From contig JADNRV010000727.1 in assembly GCA_015499995.1 (NCBI GenBank), forward strand, positions 1 to 15,583: 15,583 nt of DNA, written 5' to 3'. Positions 6,701 through 15,583 of this stretch are shown piece by piece (within the stretch, counting starts at the first letter, position 1; every line of letters starts with the position of its first letter). The position numbers and the translations under genes are program-made. The notes under the pieces are model-generated. The model was not told the origin of the DNA. It searched no databases and worked only from the letters and a program-made list of their open reading frames with translations. The stretch is from Flammula alnicola (Eukaryota > Basidiomycota > Agaricomycetes > Agaricales > Strophariaceae).

Positions 6701-9700
6701 CCCGTGCCCGTGCCAACTTGATTCGTCAGCAGCACAATAGCATCAATAAGGCGCTCATGAATGTCCAAACTCTCAAATCCATTGGTCGCCTGCAGGCGCT
6801 TGCCAAAGCTTCTCTGATTCGCAACCAGCATCGCGAATTGGACAAGACACTGGATGTGGCCGTTCCTGACGTCATTGGATTGCAGGCCGCCGCGCGAGGT
6901 GCAATCTTGCGCAGAGAGTACTATGCCTGGAGAGATCATTTGCGCCGAAACCATCCTGTGGCCACTCTACTTCAATCTTTACTCCGTGGTGCGATGCAAC
7001 GCCGTGCTTTCCGTACAAAGATGGAGTATTACCGCGCCAATCTGAACAAAGTCGTGAAGATTCAATCTCTTTTCCGTGCTAAAGAGACGAGGGAACAATA
7101 TCGACAACTAACATTGGGCAAAAACGTCAGTGTTGGAACTATCAAGAACTTCGTACATCTTCTGGACGACTCCGAGGCTGACTTTCAGGAAGAGATCAAA
7201 GTTGAAAGGTTGCGCAAACGAGTCGTGGAGAATATCAGAGAGAATCAAGTCTTGGAGAACGACATTCACGACCTTGACACGAAGATCGCCCTCGTGGTCC
7301 AAAATCTCAAAAGTTTTGAAGATGTTATCAAAGCCCGAAGGAGACACGGAGGAGATAGCGCGGCTCAGCATGCTGCACGAGTTTCTCTTCTGGCTGCTCA
7401 CGGAGATCCTTTCTCTGGTCCCAATACACTCGATCAGGACGCACGTCGGAAGTTGGAACTATACCAACAATTGTTTTATCTCCTGCAAACTCGTGGTGAA
7501 TACTTGAGTAGGCTTTTCGTTCGCCTTTCAATGGATGACAGGCCAGAGTCAAGTCGCCGATTCACGGAGCGGGTTGTTCTGACTCTATTCGGTTATGGCC
7601 AAGATCATAGGGAGGAGTTCTTATTACTTAAGTTGTTCCAGGTGTGTGGATTATCGCCTTGATTTTGTGCGACAGCTTAACAGTCGTTCGTAGCTTGCTA
7701 TCAAGGAGGATATTGTCAACGCCCCCTCCATTGACGCCGTCATATCTGAACATCCCATGTATTTGAATATTGCACTACACTATGTTCGACCTCGACAAGT
7801 AACTTATGTGCGAGATGCCTTCCAAGCCATCATACGTGAACTCATCAATGCGGACGATCTCGACCTGGAAGTAGATCCCTCGGTGGTGAGTATTGACCGT
7901 TGGTGCTTTGTGATGACAACGCCTTGACTTCCTCTTCTACTAGATTCACAAGGCCCGCATCGATATTGAAGAAATGAGATCGGGTAAACCCAGTCACCTT
8001 CCGAAAGACGTTCCTTTCCGAGAGGCAGTTACAGACCCTGACACAAGGGCCATATACATTCGTCGTATGTCGACCATTCTTGGCAAAAATTTCTATGTTC
8101 TGAAGATACCGTCAGACTTACAGACTCTTCAATGGTGGACCGAGGCATTCATCAAAGCAATATCCCAGTCGACTAGGAAGATGCCATATAGCATGAGATA
8201 TCTTGCACGAGAGACGTTGTTATGCCTTCGAGTTGGTATTGCTTAAGTATTTTTGGTGTCGAAGATTGACGGTATTTTAGGAAAAGTTCCCTGGTTGCGC
8301 CGAAGAGTTATATGGAGCCTGCATCGGTAGACTGGTGTTCTACCGTTACATCAATCCTGCCTTACTGTGAGTGGATTATTCATTCATTTAAGCAACACAA
8401 AAGACTGAAACACGTGCGCGTAGGGCTCCTGAGATGTTTGATATCATCCCCAAGACCGTCAACATCGCGACTGCAAAGAAAAATCTTGCCCAGATTGCCA
8501 AAGTACTAGGTCAGATCATCAGTGGTGTGGAATTCGGTGACGACAAGCCAAGTTACATCCCAATCAATGATTTTGTCAGAAACGCCATTGTCCAGTTGAC
8601 AACCTGGTTCAACGAAGGCACGTTATGCGCATGATGACGTAAATCTTCTACTATTCTGATCCTCTTCATGCAGTTGCCAATGTGCCTGACGCTGAGATGC
8701 AGTTCCATGCTCACGAATTTATGGACGCCACTGTTCAACCGAAACCTATATACATCTCGCCGAACGAAATTTACACAACTCATTCTTTACTTATTCAACA
8801 TCAAAATTTCCTCGTGAGTAATCTACTCCATTTGCATCACTTCCACTGACATTTTCTAGGAATCCGGCGATGACGACACTCTGAAGGTCATTCTGACAGA
8901 ACTGGGAGGAATTCCACATCCAGACAACGAGGAGTTGAAGGATGCGCGAGACACTGCAATTACTCTTGAGCTCACAAACCGGTTCGCCCATGTCGAAGGT
9001 CAGCTTCTAGCAGGGTTCCTACTGTAGCATTTATTGCTCATGTCGCATTTCACAGATCCTCATGCAGAACAGAAGACTCTATGGGTCCAGGCCAAACGCG
9101 GAGTGTTGGCCATACTTCGAGTACAACCTGCCCAAAACCTGTTGGACTCCCTGATGCAACCAGTAACTGAAAACGACGAGATTCTTTGGGAGGAAATCCT
9201 TGACACCGAGATCGAGAATGAAATGCGCCAGATGCCAAGACGCCAACCCTCGACTGCGGCGCCCGACTCGGCCTACCGGCTGGAGGACATTCGATCGTGA
9301 GTGTTCTAGTTCTCTTACTATCTTCACAATACTAATTCATCCCAGACTGAAATTTGCAGCCGTGAAGGCCCTTGCGATAGCAAACCTCCTCGAACTTGAG
9401 AATCAAGGAAAGATAAATCGCAAAGATGGCTTTCAAGATATTCTCAATGCAATCGCTGGTGATGTGCGCAGCAAACATAGGAAACGGCTCCAACGTCAAC
9501 AAGAAATGCAAAGTATGAACGAAGCACTTCGGCAACTTGCAGAGCGCAAGAAGTATCTTGAGGAGCAAATTGACAGTTACCATAACTATGTGGAAACGTC
9601 CATGAATACGATGCAAAAGGGCAAAGGGTATTATTTATGTCTCTTATTTGTATTGATTTGTCGCTTATCATTCTTGTAGGAAAAAACGATCTGTTCTTCC

Positions 9701-10127
9701 CTTCACTAAACAGTATTTCCACCTTCGCGACCTTCAGAGGACAGGCCAGGCACCGCAATTTGGCTCGTTCTTATATTCGGCCAAAAAGCTCTATGATAGA
9801 GGCATCCTCCTATCCATTGATCAGTATTCTCCGCGCCAGTTCGACAAGCTACAAATTACCATGTCATCCAATTTAGCAGGTGTATTCAACCTGTCACTTG
9901 AATCCACCTTACTGGGCGCCACTTCCCGTATCGCTTCAGAGGACATACGCATGGAAGACCTTTTGCAGGCTAAGTATGAAAAACGACCGTCTTTACCTCT
10001 GTTCAATGGAAAGGTGAAAGTCAACTTTGAGCTGTTCCTCTTTCAGATCAATAAGAAGTAAGTTTTGTATCTATTATATAAATTGATTCATCATGCTCAG
10101 TTTCATGCCTTTAGATTCTACGCGTGA
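3795..10127 (+). CDS. IQGAP-family cytokinesis scaffold (Rng2/Iqg1-like), complete
   Basis: Sixteen exons: 3795-5357, 5412-5489, 5548-5624, 5673-5875, 5924-7641, 7694-7885, 7944-8064, 8116-8231, 8281-8366, 8424-8617, 8674-8813, 8860-8998, 9056-9296, 9346-9627, 9680-10057 and 10115-10127, giving 1846 residues. All phases agree. IQGAPs bind actin, calmodulin/light chains and Rho-type GTPases, and organise the contractile ring. Domains in order: a Ser/Thr/Pro-rich disordered tail (1-455), a calponin-homology domain (about 465-575, with DNINHFVRFVREVGLPE and KVIYCIHALS), about 13 IQ-like repeats (653-1036), a RasGAP-related domain (about 1143-1470, with GRLVFYRYINPALLAP), a coiled stretch (about 1655-1705) and a RasGAP C-terminal domain ending INKKFYA. 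The terminal NKKFY matches animal IQGAPs and fixes the last acceptor. The protein is longer than Rng2/Iqg1 (about 1490), mainly through the N-terminal tail. The ATG chosen is the first in frame of the long ORF. Confidence 0.93.
5490..5547 (+). other. GC-AG intron in the IQGAP gene
   Basis: The exon ends GTGGGGCTGCCAGAG and the intron starts GCAAAT, ending TTCAG. Splicing here gives GLPE then GFIFELTDLY, matching the calponin-homology domain of IQGAPs. GT sites at 5475 and 5501 either delete GLPE or break the frame. A branch-like TACTTAAC lies in the intron. Confidence 0.75.
8618..8673 (+). other. Second GC-AG intron in the IQGAP gene
   Basis: The exon ends AACGAAG and the intron starts GCACGT, ending ATGCAG. 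Splicing gives WFNEVANVPDAE, the conserved IQGAP sequence. The nearby GT at 8621 would break the frame, and reading through meets a TGA. Confidence 0.7.
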
Positions 10128-10300
10128 GATTTCTCTTGGAGCATGCTACATTTCATTACATATCTTGGACGCTATGCATTTTGCCCATCTATTGCCCTTC
10201 TCATTGATGCATCTTTTCCTGTATATCATGATGTAACGATCGCAACGTTTTGTGTAATTCTTTATGTACAACGTAAAAAGAAAAGTTTCGTAAAGCTCAT
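10128..10300. other. Short convergent intergenic region
   Basis: It separates the stop of IQGAP from the stop of the minus-strand MFS gene. Both 3' ends and polyadenylation sites must lie within or overlap these 173 bp. No clear terminator element stands out. Confidence 0.5.
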
Positions 10301-13156
10301 TTATAACGTGAAGCGGAAATCAGGGTGTCTATCGCCAATTGGTGCTCGAGTTTTACCCGCGTCCACCAAAGCCTGGTACTTAGTTAAGTTGTCCTGTCGG
10401 CGACCTTCTCTTCGTGCTTTGTTTTCCCACAAGCAGTAAGAGCTGTGATGATTCAAATTGTCAACCGCGGTACTTGAAAAACTAGTTTCTGAACTTACAC
10501 GTTAATGGCAACGAGAATCCAAGCAAGCACGACAAACGCTAGCGATATTGCGTGGCCGCGGATGTACTTGGGTTTTTGGTCTATATGGGAAACTGTCAGA
10601 GCCAAAAACACAACGATACATTAAAAGGCCGACCTGGAGTGTAAGCAAACGTCGCTACAAATCCACTGAAGAATAGAAGTCAATTAAGTAATTTTAACGA
10701 TTGAAAAGGGTTACTAATTACCCCGCATTGGCAATAGCCAGCTGAAGAGCAGTAGTCGTTGCCCTCTTGTAGTGACCACTGCTATTGTTGGGGAGGATAG
10801 ACCTTGGAAAACTTTATTAGTGTTGTATGCTTGGGGTCCATACCATTTCCAAAGACTCACAGAATACTAGGTGCCGATGGGTAGCTAAAATAAACTCGGC
10901 ATGAGATGGATATTTGAGGAAGAAAATGACAAATAAAACGAACACGCCGGTGGCCATGAAGAAGACGGCAATGTAGCGGGTCCTATTATTCTCGGCCGTG
11001 ATAGCAAGAATATATCCTGTAATTAAATTGTCAAAAACGATCGTGTTATCTTAAGGCAAACAAATTTACCAATGATAGCGAAAGGTAGACATATCAGAAT
11101 GAACGGGCCTCTCCATTTGAGCCGATCACTTAAAAATGCGATGACCACTGTATTTCGCACATCAGAAGTGCACCGGGGACTTCGCCCTATTTTACATACC
11201 TGTGAGAACGGCGGCTGGAACATATGGCGGAACTAGAAGGCATCAGTAAATTGACAGATCTGTGAACTCTCCATACTAGCCAAAGCGGCCAGAAATGAAT
11301 GGGCCAGAGAGGAGGGTGCACTTACCTGTATGAAGCTGGGCCGCAGAGCCGGTGTATCCCAGGCCAGCAACGATTGTTGGACTGTAAGAGAGGGTGAGTT
11401 ACCCATGTCGTAGTCCACGAGGATGATATCACGTACAGGAAGAGCGAATAGGAGTACAGGCTAACGAGAAGCCCGAAATAACCAAATCCGGTCAACCATG
11501 CTTGAATGTCGGTTAACCCTGAAAGAATTGTTTCAATATGCGCAGCCCTTTGGCACCTCGGGTACGTAGACAAAGCGCTGACCTCGGACTACTTCACGCC
11601 ATTCGAATCTCTCTTCTTCTTGAAGTTTCTGGAGAGCTTGTAGGGATTTGGCGACGTCAGCATGCTCAACCTGCATGTCACTTTCTCCCTTGACATCATC
11701 AATGGTCTTTGTGGGACTGGGGGTTTCCGGACTAGATTCTCGAGCCAGAGTGTTGCCGTCCAATTCGAAGCGCCGAACTGTTGAAAAAAAATGGTGTGAG
11801 AATCCATCACACGGCATGCTAACAAAAACGTACTGGCAAAGGCCCTCTCTTCCTCCGTGAAGAAAGATGCTGCAGCGAGAGTTTCCGGCAAGAAATAAGC
11901 GGCTATGATGGAACATATAATAGTGGCCAGTCCTTCCAGGATCTAAAAATAGATTGCGATAAAGGTTGATGCATGACGATTTGTATAGGTAGATAAAAAT
12001 ACACACATAGATCCATCGCCAGCCGGCCAAGCCACCGACACCGTCCATTTTTAAAATCACAGTTGCGAGAAGGCCTGTGGGGAAGGCGGGGTTAGCTGTG
12101 CCTGAGCCGAGGTAACGCAAATAGTAATCACCTCCGAAAGCGCCAGAAAGAGATGCTATTGGAGGTGTTTAAATTTGTTAATAATGCGCTGATAAGACTG
12201 TATTTTGGGCAAGTGAACAATTTACCAGATGCGTAAAATACCCCAACCCTAGGAGTGGAGAACCTCTAAGTCGGGACTGATGGCGGTTTAGAACTGATAC
12301 AACAACTTACCGCAGTTGCAGCTCGTGACGCTTGTATATTGTGCTCAAATATAAAATCTGATGTGAAGTCATTAGTGGTATATTTTGAGAACTGTATTTG
12401 CTGAAGAACACACGATGCCTGGGAGCAAGCCTCCTTCACAGAGACCCAGGAAGATACGAATGGCGACAAGGCCGCTGAAGTTCTCGACCTGTTTAGTGGA
12501 TCATGCATTAGAGGCGCAATTGGACTCTATGACCAGTAATTATACGCACCAACGATGATAAGGTGGTGACTATTCCCCATAAAAATACGAGAAGGGGGAT
12601 CCATCGCTAAAATTAAAGCATTAAAAAGGATTAGGAGTTGAACGACAGAAAAAGAGGCTTACGTTTGGTTTCATCTTTTTCAATACGATGTTGGATGGCA
12701 GTTCTACGGCGATATATCTTGTCGGGGGTCGGGCACGGTCTTACACATAGATTCAGGGTACAGGAGTTAACTTACGTTACATAGAACACTAGCAGAGAAT
12801 AATCATCAGCGAAGGACTCTGTGTTGGGATTGTAAGCGCCAGCGATTGGTTCCCCACCAAGTGGGTGTCCTTTTCGAGTCCAGCAATCCTACGACGCGGT
12901 GAGAGAAGCAGATTTGAAATCTCTGAAAGATCCTACCTGGCATTTCCAACATTACTTCTGTCGATGAAGTTGGCCAACCAAAGCTGTCGAATAAATGAAT
13001 AGCTTATCAGTGGACGATATCACATTGAGGTAAAGGGCTAGAGGTACTGACGATGGCCAATGGAGGCAATATATGGCAATCTAACTTAAACAAGATTCGT
13101 TTGGTCAAGTTTCTGTGGGCCTCCATGGCATCGGAGCTATGGGCAGCAGAAGACAT
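10301..13156 (-). CDS. MFS transporter, Dal5/allantoate permease-type anion:cation symporter, complete
   Basis: The model has 23 exons. In minus-strand order they start at 13156, 12983, 12888, 12816, 12717, 12606, 12488, 12357, 12248, 12155, 12074, 11942, 11777, 11518, 11381, 11232, 11147, 11016, 10884, 10802, 10665, 10580 and 10442, with the stop at 10303-10301. They sum to 1560 nt, 519 residues. Family signatures include ANFIDRSNVGNARIAGLEKD, the fourth-helix motif IRIFLGLCEGGLLPG, DGVGGLAGWRWIYILEGL, FLPETL and AWLTGFGYFGLLVSLYSYS. The protein should be a 12-helix plasma-membrane proton symporter for small organic anions; fungal relatives carry allantoate, nicotinate or pantothenate, and the substrate here is unknown. 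The loop between helices 6 and 7 holds a hydrophilic stretch (residues about 228-292). The start follows the family; the frame is open further upstream, to an ATG at 13369. The third intron (12857-12817) is only 41 nt and uses a GAG acceptor. Confidence 0.9.
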
Positions 13157-13423
13157 TTGGATATAAGGTGAGGGGATATAACACGGAAAGAGCCACCATG
13201 TTAACTGGGATTTATAGAGATGATCAGGTGCTTGAGAGTCTCTTTCGTTATCCGCATCTGGTTGGCGAGTTTTGGCAGATTTGTGGAGATTTGTGGCAGG
13301 TGCCCTCGGGGGATGAGTGGAAGCATTGCAAGCGTTAAAAATAGCCGTCTCGTATTGAGAAAGTGGCACGTGGTCGTGAGGTCAATGGTATGTGCCCGAT
13401 CGTTTCGGCTCTTGCCTTAACCC
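13157..13423. promoter_or_regulatory. Divergent promoter region between the MFS and WW-FF genes
   Basis: These 267 bp must carry both promoters and 5' UTRs. A CACGTG box lies at 13367-13372, 52 bp upstream of the WW-FF gene start. No clear TATA box was identified. Confidence 0.5.
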
Positions 13424-15583
13424 ATGTCGACTGCTAATCTCCCTCCAGGCTGGACAGCACACATTGGTTCGTCACTTTGCCATTCATTATTTCATTGCTT
13501 AACACTATCAACAGGTCCAAATGGTCATCCTTACTTCTACAACGCGCTCACTCGCGAGTCCACCTATATTCAACCAGTAATCCAGAAAGAGAAGGAGAAA
13601 CCCTTGCTCAAAACTCCAATACCAGCACTGATTGGCTCAGAGTAACCACGACAGAAGGAAACGTCTTTTATTCTCATAAAGTCAGAAAAGAAAGTGTCTG
13701 GGTCGTCCCGGAAGAATTGAAACCTGCTCTAGAAGCCTTGCAAGCTCAAGAGCTCCAACGTGCGGAAGCGGCGGTAGCAGCTCCTCAACCCCAGCCAAAG
13801 TCACCAGGAAATGGGAAGAGGAAGGCGGAAGATGTGGTTCCAGTCGACGAAGTTATAATAAGCAAGAAGACAAAGGTCGAGGATGAGAGTGACGAGGAAG
13901 CTGATGATGACGAGGAGGAAGACGAAGAGTGGCAGCGCGAAGCTGCCCAACAACTCGCAGCAGAGGCTGAAGAGGAACAGAGGCGAGCGCAAGAAAGAGA
14001 GAAAGAAGCGGAATTGGAAGCTCAGCGGACGCGAGAAGTAATTGAAGCCGCCATTCCCCAAAGAGTAGACCTTTCCATCGAGGAGGGCAAAGCATTGTTC
14101 AAAGTCTGTCTTTCCATTACAGCATCTGCACGCCGATCTGATGTGAAATTTAGACATTACTTCGAGAAAAAGATATCAACCCATTACATCCTTGGGATAC
14201 GTCTCTTCCAAAATTCATTCAAGACCCCCGATATGTCCTCCTCCCTTCTGTCGCAGCTCGCCGCGAAGCCTTCGACGAATACTGCAAGGAACGAGCCCGC
14301 GAACTGAGGCAATCGACTGTAAAGAAGGAACGGGATACACCGAGTCCCAAAGATGAATTTGATCGTCTTCTTAAAGAAGAAGTGAAGAGCACACGAGCAA
14401 GCTGGACCGACTTTAGGCGGACTTGGAAGAAAGATAGGCGCTTCTATGGGTGGGGCAGGGATGACAGAGAAAGGGAGAAGAGGTTTAGAGACTTTTTGAA
14501 AGAGTTGGGTGAACGTAAGTATCGTAAATTGTCATTGTGTTTCAGTTGGGCTCATCCAAGGCTAAAAGAAAAAAGAGCCGCTGCACAAAAATCCGAGGCA
14601 GACTTCTTTGCACTCTTGAAGGAAAATATAGCCATCGTAGAAGGCATTTCTTGGAAAGAGGTACAATCATGATCAGAGTCGTTTTTATTCATTCTAAAAC
14701 TTATTTTATTCCAGGTGAAGATGAAAAAGAATATATATAAGGATCCTCGCTATGATGCCGTTGGGTCGTCTTCCCTTCGAGAGGAGCTATTTAACACCTT
14801 CGTGAAAGGGAAAGCTTCTTCTACTGTTGGCGAACAGCGTCCAGTTGATGGCTTGATACCCATTCAAAATGTGAAAGAGGATGGCTCCGACCGTCAGGAA
14901 AGAAGAAACAGAGCTGTGAAGGAGCGAGAAGATAAAATTAATGTCGAACGTCGGCGTCTGGATGCTGATATTGAGAGATCAAAGAAGGGGATAGACATGG
15001 AAGAAGGAGAACGGATCTTCATGTGCGCCTGCATTTCGTCAATCTCGGAACATTTCTATGGCACTCACCAATTTCATTATCTTTTTCTTTTGTACAGGAC
15101 ATTGCTGACTGACGCTATTCGCGAGCCCCAGGTAAGGCACCTTTACCCCGCAGACCTGATGGTAACCTTATTTTTCTGCAGACCACCTGGGAAAAAGCGC
15201 TTCCCCAGCTCAAAACCGATCCCCGATTTACCAATTCTCCACTTGCATTGAATCGACAAGTGCACCTCTTTCACACGCACACGTCCCAATTACGCGCCAA
15301 GCAAATCAGCAATCTGCGTGCTCTGTTCGAAGCACATGCTCCATCACTTGCGACTGCATTCAGTGCACTGCCCTTGGAGATAATTCTTTCAACGGCACCT
15401 GTGACTAGGCTTGCGTTGGATGCCGAACAAGTGGAAGCCGAATTCGACAAGTGGCAGAGAGAAAGAACAAATGCTGCACGCATTGCATTTGATGAGATGA
15501 TGGCCGAAAACTCTTTTGTAGAATTCTGGGGTCGTCTCGGCAAGATCGGGGGTGAAAGCGTTAGTGGTGGCCTCAAGATAGAT
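13424..15583 (+). CDS. WW-FF domain protein, TCERG1/Urn1-like, partial at 3' end with apparent frameshift
   Basis: Exons: 13424-13466, 13515-14103, 14154-14514, 14569-14660, 14715-15022, 15098-15131 and 15182 to beyond the edge, about 610 residues so far. TCERG1/CA150-type proteins couple transcription elongation with splicing in the nucleus; WW domains bind proline-rich splicing factors and FF domains bind phosphorylated partners such as the polymerase II tail. Seen in order: WW1 (LPPGWTAHIG with GHPYFYNALTRESTYIQP), WW2 (DWLRVTTTEGNVFYSHK with ESVWVVPEEL), a basic patch (GKRKAED), an acidic run, a charged helix, and FF domains starting near 14080, 14355, 14569 and 14995. WW1 and WW2 are in different frames: between CCA (13622-13624) and ACT (13627-13629) only two bases stand where relatives have a Gly codon (IPGTDW). 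As written, the first frame stops at 13643-13645. The call as TCERG1/Urn1 rather than Prp40 is by resemblance. Confidence 0.85.
13622..13629 (+). other. Apparent one-base deletion in the WW-FF gene
   Basis: Reading CCA-GC-ACT, one base is missing for the expected Pro-Gly-Thr of an IPGTDW linker. No GT..AG intron of suitable phase spans the site without destroying WW1. It may be a real mutation or a dropped base in the sequence. Confidence 0.6.

Noticed and set aside
10058..10100. Earlier acceptor (CTCAG at 10100) for the last IQGAP intron
   Set aside because: It gives an unrelated tail of dozens of residues; the acceptor at 10114 gives NKKFYA, matching the conserved IQGAP C-terminus.
10143..10439. 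98-residue plus-strand ORF after IQGAP
   Set aside because: It overlaps the last MFS exon in antisense and has no start context or family resemblance.
12776..12888. MFS gene as a frameshifted pseudogene
   Set aside because: A 41-nt intron with a branch-like CTTAC and AG acceptor restores the frame, and all 23 exons then sum to a multiple of three with family-like length.
13007..13369. Longer N-terminus for the MFS protein from ATG 13369
   Set aside because: The extra 71 residues have no family match and would use up almost all of the divergent promoter.
13558..13625. Intron that would bypass the WW-FF frameshift
   Set aside because: It is phase-correct but has a poor donor (GTCCAC) and removes the conserved end of WW1.

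Overview
This window looks like nuclear DNA of a basidiomycete fungus, most likely an agaricomycete. The genes are cut by many short introns, mostly 46-70 nt with GT..AG ends. The encoded families are an IQGAP with many IQ motifs, a Dal5-type MFS transporter and a WW/FF protein, and they read best as fungal. Gene models were built by eye from splice sites, reading frame and remembered family motifs; nothing was searched or computed.

Layout. Positions 1-177 hold the last exons of an adenylate-forming acyl-CoA synthetase/ligase ending in a peroxisomal PTS1-like AKL. Positions 178-729 are AT-rich and empty. Positions 730-2629 form a 1.9 kb non-autonomous DNA transposon of CACTA type: CACTG-type inverted ends, a TAT/TAT target duplication and subterminal AACYGGT repeats. 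Inside it are a spliceable internal fragment of a peroxisomal 3-ketoacyl-CoA thiolase gene, an acidic tail with a nuclear-localisation-like end, and a 32-bp near-perfect hairpin. Positions 2633-3794 hold two weak ORFs of unknown nature, two small hairpins and the IQGAP promoter region.

The second half is dense core-genome sequence. An IQGAP/Rng2-like cytokinesis scaffold lies at 3795-10127 on the plus strand (16 exons, 1846 aa, two GC-AG introns). A convergent MFS anion:cation symporter lies at 10301-13156 on the minus strand (23 exons, 519 aa). It shares a 267-bp intergenic region with a divergent TCERG1/Urn1-like WW-FF gene that starts at 13424 and runs off the right edge. That last gene shows an apparent one-base frameshift between its two WW domains.

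The genes do not form one pathway. IQGAP acts in actomyosin ring assembly, the MFS protein in uptake of small organic anions, and the WW-FF protein in splicing/transcription coupling. The most unusual object is the transposon carrying joined host-gene pieces.
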